A stretch of 64,000 nt of DNA from contig JAHDWB010000001.1 of the NCBI GenBank assembly GCA_023382595.1, positions 1,488,001 to 1,552,000 on the forward strand, in the 5' to 3' direction. The translations under genes were made by a program, and so were the position numbers. Origin of the DNA: Anaerolineales bacterium (lineage in GTDB: Bacteria > Chloroflexota > Anaerolineae > Anaerolineales > Villigracilaceae). This document shows positions 59,386 to 64,000 of this stretch, piece by piece (within the stretch, counting starts at the first letter, position 1; every line of letters starts with the position of its first letter). The notes under the pieces are model-generated. The model had not been told where the DNA came from, did not search any database, and saw nothing but the letters and a program-made list of their open reading frames with translations.

Positions 59386-59447
59386 CCGCTTCTTTCTTAA
59401 CTGGAAGTTGATTCTGCAAAATGGAGTTTGGTCTACGCTCAATAGTT
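59386..59447. repeat. Dispersed repeat beside AT-rich insert (copy 2)
   Basis: 29 bases from CCGCTTCTTTCTTAACTGG match 27872-27900 with one difference, and similarity continues to CTACGCT. It lies between the first FAD gene and an AT-rich membrane gene. Confidence 0.6.
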
Positions 59448-59455
59448 ATTACGGT

Positions 59456-59935
59456 TTAGCCAAAACCTATTAAACGAAGCACAATAGATATGATGGTGCT
59501 CAATAAGACGCCTAATCCAAATAATAAATAATCGCGATAAGCGCTTCGCTTTTCTCCCTTTTCTAAGATTGAAGCAAAATGTTCAGCCACTGGTATCGGA
59601 ATGTCCTTCAACTCATCAACTCTCTTTTTTAGTGTTTTTTCTTGTTCTTCAAGAGATGCCAAACCACTCTCTAATTTTGCGATTGAGGCTTCCCTTTCTT
59701 TTGCGATGGTACTCAATTCATCCAAAACACTATCTACTTCTTTTGAGGCTTTTGAAAGGTTTTCTAAAAGTGTCTCCAATTTTTGGCTGTAATTATCTTT
59801 TGATAACTTGAACTTGCCTTGCTTCAATGAAATCAGGTCTGTCCAACCTGTTATTGCAGCAAGACCTCCGAATAATGCAAGAACGAAGGATATTATTTCT
59901 GTATTCTTTTGAAGAAAAACTAAGAGAGTATCCAT
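59456..59935 (-). CDS. AT-rich coiled-coil membrane protein
   Basis: 159 residues from the ATG at 59935 (MDTLLVFLQKNTEIISFVLA). A membrane helix at about 10-32, then a long heptad-type helix (QKLETLLENLSKASKEVDSV, KEREASIAKLESGLASLEEQ, about 48-120), and a C-terminal membrane helix (YLLFGLGVLLSTIISIVLRL). I do not recognise a family. It is much more AT-rich than its neighbours, faces against them, and splits an otherwise rightward pair of FAD oxidoreductases, so it is probably an inserted gene. Anchored coiled-coil proteins of this size occur in phage-defence cargo, but nothing here proves such a role. Confidence 0.7.
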   Translation of the reverse strand: MDTLLVFLQKNTEIISFVLALFGGLAAITGWTDLISLKQGKFKLSKDNYSQKLETLLENLSKASKEVDSVLDELSTIAKEREASIAKLESGLASLEEQEKTLKKRVDELKDIPIPVAEHFASILEKGEKRSAYRDYLLFGLGVLLSTIISIVLRLIGFG

Positions 59936-60038
59936 CTTCAATGCCTCTTTTTTAGGAAACTTTGTTCCAGTATAGATTAAATCTATTTCAAGTGCAATAA
60001 CTTGAAGATACCTACTTTCGGCAAAAAAGGAATCATTC

Positions 60039-61520
60039 ATGACAAATCACTACGACACCATCATCATCGGCGCGGGGCACAATGGACTGGTCGCTGCTGC
60101 ATATCTCGCCAAACAAGGCAAGAAGGTTCTGGTTCTCGAACGTCGCGCCATCGTCGGTGGTTCGGTGGTCACAGAATCTTTTGGGGATGGCTTCGCTGTG
60201 GACTCTCTCCACACCGGCGGGACTCTACGCCCAGACATTATCAAAGACCTGAAACTCGCCTCACACGGACTTCAGCCTGATTCTGCTTCCCAGCCTTTTA
60301 TCACCCTGTTAGCGGATGGCTCCCACCTAACGCTTGACGCTGAATCCATCAAACGCATCTCCGAAAAAGACGCGGCGCGTTTTCCTGAATTTGTCCGCTT
60401 TATGAATAAGGCGGCGCAGATCATGGATGTGACCTACTCCACCATCATGCCGCGCCTGCCTATGAATTTCGGAATCAAAGAAGGCTATGGCTTGCTCGAA
60501 TGGGGTCTCGAACTGAAACTCGCCGGGCAAAAGGACATGCTCAACTTCATCCGCGCCCTGCCGATGACCGCGCAGGAACTTGTGGAAGAATACTTCGAGT
60601 CTGAGACTGTCAAAGCCGCCATTTGCGCCGTTGCCATTCACAGTTCCACGCTGGGGCCGATGTCCGCGGGCACGGGCTACACCCTCATCCACAACTGGAT
60701 GAATCGCGGCGGACTTTCGCATGTGAACGTTGGCAAGGCGGGCGAAATAACACAAACATTGGCGAATGCGGTGAAATCTTTCGGCGGTGAGATACGAACC
60801 GATGCGGAAGTAGTCAGTATCAAAGTCAAAAATCAATTTGCCAAAGGTGTTGTGCTGGCAAATGGCGAAGAGATTTCTTCAAATATCATTCTCTCTTCCG
60901 CCGACCCGAAGCACACGTTGCTCAAACTGGTCGGTCCGCGTGAGTTGCCGCCTGAATTCGTCTGGCACGTCCAATCCATCAAAATGCGCGGATCGGTGGC
61001 AAAAATCCACTTGCAGACGAATGGGGAGCATGGCATCCCTGAAGGGACAGTCGTCCTCGCCCCATCCATCAAATATCTCGAAAAAGCCTACGACGCGGCG
61101 AAGTACGGCGAGATTTCCGAAAAGCCGTATCTCGAAGTCACTACGTCGGGCAATGTGGTGGGTATCCATTTTCAATTCGCTCCGTATGCATTGAAGAACA
61201 GTGAGTGGAAAGTGGAAAGTGAAAATATCGAGAGATTGGCAATTGACACACTTGCGGAATTCTTCCCCAATCTAAAATCGTCAATCGTACATAAGAAAAC
61301 CATCACGCCTATCGACCTTGAACAAACCTACGGTCTCACCGAAGGCGACCTCAACCACGGTCAACTCATGCTCGACCAGTTCCTCTTCATGCGTCCCATG
61401 CCGGGCTGGTCGAACCACAAGACGCCGATTGATAATTTATATTTATGCGGAAGCGGTGTCCACGGCGGCGGGGGAGTCAGTGGTGCGGCGGGACGGAACG
61501 CAGTCAAAGTATTGAATTAG
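60039..61520 (+). CDS. FAD-dependent oxidoreductase, phytoene-desaturase/PYROXD2-like (2)
   Basis: 493 residues: DTIIIGAGHNGLVAAAYLAK (FAD motif), VLERRAIVGGSVVTESFGDG, and the C-terminal NLYLCGSGVHGGGGVSGAAG flavin block. Roughly colinear with the 57754 protein but divergent (different middle region), so an old duplication rather than a recent copy. Both probably act in one pathway with the GcvT-like protein. An AT-rich gene lies between the two. Confidence 0.9.
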   Translation: MTNHYDTIIIGAGHNGLVAAAYLAKQGKKVLVLERRAIVGGSVVTESFGDGFAVDSLHTGGTLRPDIIKDLKLASHGLQPDSASQPFITLLADGSHLTLDAESIKRISEKDAARFPEFVRFMNKAAQIMDVTYSTIMPRLPMNFGIKEGYGLLEWGLELKLAGQKDMLNFIRALPMTAQELVEEYFESETVKAAICAVAIHSSTLGPMSAGTGYTLIHNWMNRGGLSHVNVGKAGEITQTLANAVKSFGGEIRTDAEVVSIKVKNQFAKGVVLANGEEISSNIILSSADPKHTLLKLVGPRELPPEFVWHVQSIKMRGSVAKIHLQTNGEHGIPEGTVVLAPSIKYLEKAYDAAKYGEISEKPYLEVTTSGNVVGIHFQFAPYALKNSEWKVESENIERLAIDTLAEFFPNLKSSIVHKKTITPIDLEQTYGLTEGDLNHGQLMLDQFLFMRPMPGWSNHKTPIDNLYLCGSGVHGGGGVSGAAGRNAVKVLN

Positions 61521-61524
61521 CGGA

Positions 61525-61551
61525 GTAGGCCACGCTACAAGCGTGACCTAC
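61525..61551. repeat. GTAGG...CCTAC palindrome
   Basis: GTAGGCCACGCT-ACA-AGCGTGACCTAC with one mismatch, just after the FAD oxidoreductase stop and just before the end of the convergent methyltransferase gene. Confidence 0.7.
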
Positions 61552-61554
61552 TTT

Positions 61555-62151
61555 CTATATGGATGCACTTAATTGGGTCGCGCGCGGATCGCGCCCGAAG
61601 GCAAGACGCTTTGCCCACGTGCTGGGGAATTTTCGCAAGGTGCGCGCATCCATCATGGCGGGATTTCCAACCCGCCAGCCTGCCGTCTCAAGATTCTCAC
61701 GGATGCACTCCGCGCCATCTTCGAGCGACCAACCTTGCTCCGTCAATGCGCCTCCGTTCAAGCGGACCTCGAGCCTGCCCGCCGCGCCCAAAACGGATTC
61801 AAGTCCGCACATGAGCCGCGGATCACCGGTCAACAAACTTTCCAGCAGGCTGCCCCACGGGAAGTTGATGGTGACGTGTGAGACCAGTCCATGCAGTTCT
61901 TGCGGCAATGCCTGCGCGTTGGCAATGACGTAAAGCAGGTTCGGCAGTTTTGCGCGCGAAGAATCGCGCAGGTTCTCGCGGCACGAGTCCACGCCGACGA
62001 TGAAGTGATGCGGAAAGGCTTGAGCGTGGTGGAAGGCGAATTTGCCGTCACCCGTTCCAAGGTCCAGTGTGATGCGGTTGTAATCTGCGAGTCGCGCGCG
62101 CAGGTCAGTTAAATCCAGATCAAAGGACGTTCTGCCCCGAATTGTTTCCAT
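61555..62151 (-). CDS. 16S rRNA (adenine-1408-N1)-methyltransferase-like protein (NpmA/KamB family)
   Basis: 198 residues from the ATG at 62151 (METIRGRTSFDLDLTDLRAR), with GGAGG 8 bases upstream. SAM-binding motif ITLDLGTGDGKFAFHHAQAF, then GVDSCRENLRDSSRAKLPNL, VIANAQALPQELHGLVSHVT and INFPWGSLLESLLTGDPRLM, and the C-terminal TWAKRLAFGRDP. These blocks match the NpmA/KamB family, which methylates A1408 of 16S rRNA and gives aminoglycoside resistance in producers and carriers. As a chromosomal Chloroflexota member its in vivo role and activity are unproven. A hairpin overlaps its ribosome-binding site. Confidence 0.82.
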   Translation of the reverse strand: METIRGRTSFDLDLTDLRARLADYNRITLDLGTGDGKFAFHHAQAFPHHFIVGVDSCRENLRDSSRAKLPNLLYVIANAQALPQELHGLVSHVTINFPWGSLLESLLTGDPRLMCGLESVLGAAGRLEVRLNGGALTEQGWSLEDGAECIRENLETAGWRVGNPAMMDARTLRKFPSTWAKRLAFGRDPRATQLSASI

Positions 62152-62160
62152 TTGAAACCT

Positions 62161-62195
62161 CCAATTTGTCGAATTGATGAATAGAGACAAATTGG
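62161..62195 (-). promoter_or_regulatory. Hairpin overlapping the ribosome-binding site of the methyltransferase gene
   Basis: In the mRNA sense CCAATTTGTC and GACAAATTGG are exact 10-base complements around a 15-base loop; the GG of the second arm is the first half of the GGAGG ribosome-binding site. Folding would hide it. Confidence 0.55.
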
Positions 62196-62463
62196 AGCGG
62201 GGCGGACCACGGGCGCGCTTAAATATAAATAGACGGCTGCGTCAGGCACCGTCGAGGTCGTCGGGTGTAGGTTTGTTATGAGTTAAGGGGAATGCGAAGT
62301 CAGCCCGAAGGAGGGCTTCATGGGGTAGGACTTAGCAGGGAGGGCGTGCTGTGTTCATGATGGTATTTTAGCATTGTTCATGAAAAATGGATGTTAAATA
62401 ACCATATGAATAATGGCAGCAGAACCTCTGCCGCCATTGTCTATTACCGAGTAGCGATTCTAA
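62196..62463. other. Intergenic region between kbl and methyltransferase genes
   Basis: No convincing gene. It holds a GC-rich stretch (62196-62345) with small hairpins such as GAAGTCAGCCCGAAGGAGGGC, and an imperfect hairpin at 62411-62437 (AATGGC...GCCATT with inner GCAGA/TCTGC) that may end the kbl transcript. A tiny leader frame MKPSFGLTSHSP reads leftward from 62319, but coding is not supported. Confidence 0.4.
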
Positions 62464-63642
62464 CTAGATCACGCCCAGCTTCTTCCCGACGTTCTTGAAC
62501 GCTTCCAAACCCTTGCCGAGATCGTCCTGCGAGTGCGCGGCGGAGATCATGACTCGAATCCGCGCCTTGCCCTGCGGCACGGTGGGATAGCCGATCGCCA
62601 TTGCGAACACGCCCGCTTCGAACAGCTCGCGGCTGAACTGTTGTGCCAGCGGCGCTTCGCCGAGCATGATCGGCGTGATGGGCGTTTCGCTCGCGCCGGT
62701 ATTGAAGCCGAGATTCTTCATTTCGGCTTTGAAGTATTTGGCGTTATCCCACAGTTTGTCCACCAGTTGCGTGGAATCTTCGAGCAGGTCCACCGCCGCG
62801 AGACAAGCCGCCGTGTCAGGGACGGTCATCGCGGAGGAGAACAGGAACGGGCGTCCGCGCTGACGCAGCCATTCGATGATGACCGACCTACCCGCCACCA
62901 CGCCGCCGACCACGCCGAACGCCTTCGAGAACGTGCCGACTTCCACATCCACTTTGCCGTGCAAGCCGAAGTGATCCACGATGCCGCGTCCGCCTTTGCC
63001 GAGCACGCCTTCGCCGTGCGCGTCATCCACCATCAAAAGGATGTCGTATTTCTGCGCCACTTCGTAGATGTCGGGCAGGGGCGCGATGTCGCCGTCCATG
63101 CTGAAAACGCCGTCTGTGATGATGAGCGCGCGGCGGTAATTCTTCAGGTTTGCCTGAATCTGTTCTTCGAGCGATTTCACGTCATTGTGTTCATACGCGA
63201 TGATCTTCGCACCAGACAAACGGCATCCGTCAATGATGGATGCGTGGTTCAAGCGGTCTGAGAAGATCACATCCTCTTTTCCGACCAGCGCGGGGATGGT
63301 TGCCAGATTTGCAGTAAAACCCGATTGGAACGTGATCGTCGCTTCCACACCTTTGAACTGTGCCAGCCGCTTCTCCAACTCGACGTGCAGCGTCATCGTC
63401 CCTGCGATCGAGCGCACTGCGGCGGGTCCCACGCCCATCGTGTCGGTCGCCTGTTTTGCGGCGGCGGTCAACGTGGGATGATTCGCCAATCCCAGATAAT
63501 TGTTCGAGCAAAAATTCAAAACCTTTTTACCATCCACCACCAGCCACGCGCCCTGCGGCGATCCGATGGTGCGGATGTTGTTGTACAGTCCTTGCGATTT
63601 CAAGCCGTCAATTTCCTGTTGGATCCAGTCAGTCTTCGACAT
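62464..63642 (-). CDS. kbl: Glycine C-acetyltransferase / 2-amino-3-ketobutyrate CoA ligase
   Basis: 392 residues from the ATG at 63642 ([20 protein letters not shown]); AAGGAG stands 7 bases upstream. Alpha-oxoamine synthase marks: [34 protein letters not shown], the [20 protein letters not shown] block, [20 protein letters not shown] and the PLP-lysine in [19 protein letters not shown]. Kbl converts 2-amino-3-oxobutyrate and CoA to glycine and acetyl-CoA after threonine dehydrogenase; no tdh is in the window. Related BioF and ALAS enzymes share the fold, but overall pattern and length favour Kbl. Confidence 0.9.
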   Translation of the reverse strand: MSKTDWIQQEIDGLKSQGLYNNIRTIGSPQGAWLVVDGKKVLNFCSNNYLGLANHPTLTAAAKQATDTMGVGPAAVRSIAGTMTLHVELEKRLAQFKGVEATITFQSGFTANLATIPALVGKEDVIFSDRLNHASIIDGCRLSGAKIIAYEHNDVKSLEEQIQANLKNYRRALIITDGVFSMDGDIAPLPDIYEVAQKYDILLMVDDAHGEGVLGKGGRGIVDHFGLHGKVDVEVGTFSKAFGVVGGVVAGRSVIIEWLRQRGRPFLFSSAMTVPDTAACLAAVDLLEDSTQLVDKLWDNAKYFKAEMKNLGFNTGASETPITPIMLGEAPLAQQFSRELFEAGVFAMAIGYPTVPQGKARIRVMISAAHSQDDLGKGLEAFKNVGKKLGVI

Positions 63643-63670
63643 ATTCATCTCCTTGATGTTTTCATTATAG

Positions 63671-64000
63671 TCACTTCCCCGCGCGCGATGTGTCACGATT
63701 TGAATCGTCATGTATCACTTCCGCCAGCAGACCCAACTCCGCCAGCGCCGCCATGACTTTGTCGACAGCTCCGCTTTTGACGACCACTGCTGTCGGACTT
63801 AATAACTCGCCCAGAAATTTCCCCGCTTTCGACTTGCGCATCTCTTCCATAATCTCGGGCTTGCTGACTCGTAGCACAAGCAGACTCTCCAACCGGGCTT
63901 CGGGTCCGCTCGCATCCCAGCGTTTGAGCGCCTTCACCAGCGCCGGCGGGACGTTTCCGTTCGTGTATTTGACCAGCATCGCCAGCAATTGCTCCGCTTT
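63671..64000 (-). CDS. C-terminal end of a probable helicase-associated protein (5' end outside window)
   Basis: The frame is open to the right edge and ends at 63671, giving 109 residues here. The sequence [40 protein letters not shown] and the end block [20 protein letters not shown] resemble the conserved C-terminal tail of XPB-type helicase / helicase-associated proteins common in Chloroflexota and Actinobacteria. Assignment is tentative because the domain that would confirm it lies beyond base 64000. It ends 29 bases before the kbl start. Confidence 0.6.
   Translation of the reverse strand, partial: KAEQLLAMLVKYTNGNVPPALVKALKRWDASGPEARLESLLVLRVSKPEIMEEMRKSKAGKFLGELLSPTAVVVKSGAVDKVMAALAELGLLAEVIHDDSNRDTSRAGK

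Noticed and set aside
57736-61520. Carotenoid biosynthesis cluster
   Set aside because: CrtI-like oxidoreductases are present but no phytoene synthase or other crt gene; a general flavin oxidoreductase role is more likely.
62196-62345. GC-rich structured stretch considered as SRP RNA, RNase P RNA or tmRNA
   Set aside because: The conserved cores (for example GTCAGGTCCGGAAGG of SRP RNA, or a tRNA-like end for tmRNA) are missing.

Overview
The window looks like 64 kb of chromosome from a member of the Chloroflexota, most likely class Anaerolineae. This is inferred from gene content and protein style: a stand-alone SpoVS, lamin-tail proteins with Thr/Pro linkers, a PhnCDE-type transporter, several short intergenic palindromes and mid-50s GC housekeeping genes. 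No ribosomal RNA operon, integrase, transposase or CRISPR array was seen.

From 1 to 5.1 kb an overlapping leftward operon encodes a flippase-like membrane protein, an HNH-containing Hrq1/MrfA-type helicase, an MFS transporter and a cupin protein. A 0.6 kb intergenic region (5.1-5.7 kb) follows, with several DnaA-box-like 9-mers and CCCATATAT-type palindromes. Genes diverge from it on both sides, and three parS-like sites lie at 19.6-21.0 kb. This is a good candidate for the replication origin.

Rightward from there come SpoVS, a lamin-tail surface protein, a PPDK N-domain protein and a PhnD-PhnC-PhnE transporter whose permease is unusually long (5.7-14.5 kb). A leftward group holds PdxS/PdxT (PLP synthase), an acetyltransferase-like protein and a HAD phosphatase (14.5-18.0 kb). 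A GntR-led operon encodes a slipin, SdpI-like protein, ABC exporter, CPBP protease and DUF4177 protein (18.2-23.1 kb). Next are a polytopic membrane protein, an ECF sigma factor with its probable anti-sigma partner, and EttA.

The 27.8-32.7 kb stretch is an accessory island. It starts with an AT-rich SIR2-NTPase fusion gene of anti-phage type, followed by a DUF559 nuclease with a decayed second copy, a HigBA pair and an AbrB-PIN pair behind a 29-bp palindromic operator. After an MFS gene, AMP nucleosidase and a fatty-acid desaturase there is a second small immunity-like locus at 36.2-38.5 kb: a membrane TIR protein convergent with a Pycsar-effector-like (PycTM) protein.

The 38.5-54.3 kb part is mostly housekeeping: phosphodiesterase, VIT1/CCC1 transporter, glycosyltransferase-like protein, ABC-F, ProC, RuvA, RuvC, a phosphoribosyltransferase, NAD kinase, RecN and three tRNAs. 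Two oddities sit within it. A GxxExxY nuclease cassette bounded by inverted repeats is inserted between ruvC and ruvA. A Cas4-like nuclease is split over two coupled membrane ORFs with no CRISPR nearby.

The right end holds an enoyl-CoA hydratase, two small membrane proteins, a GcvT-like protein next to two FAD oxidoreductases (with an AT-rich coiled-coil membrane gene wedged between them), a homologue of NpmA/KamB 16S rRNA A1408 methyltransferases behind a hairpin that overlaps its ribosome-binding site, Kbl, and the end of a probable helicase-associated protein. All family assignments come from reading the translations; no database search was possible.
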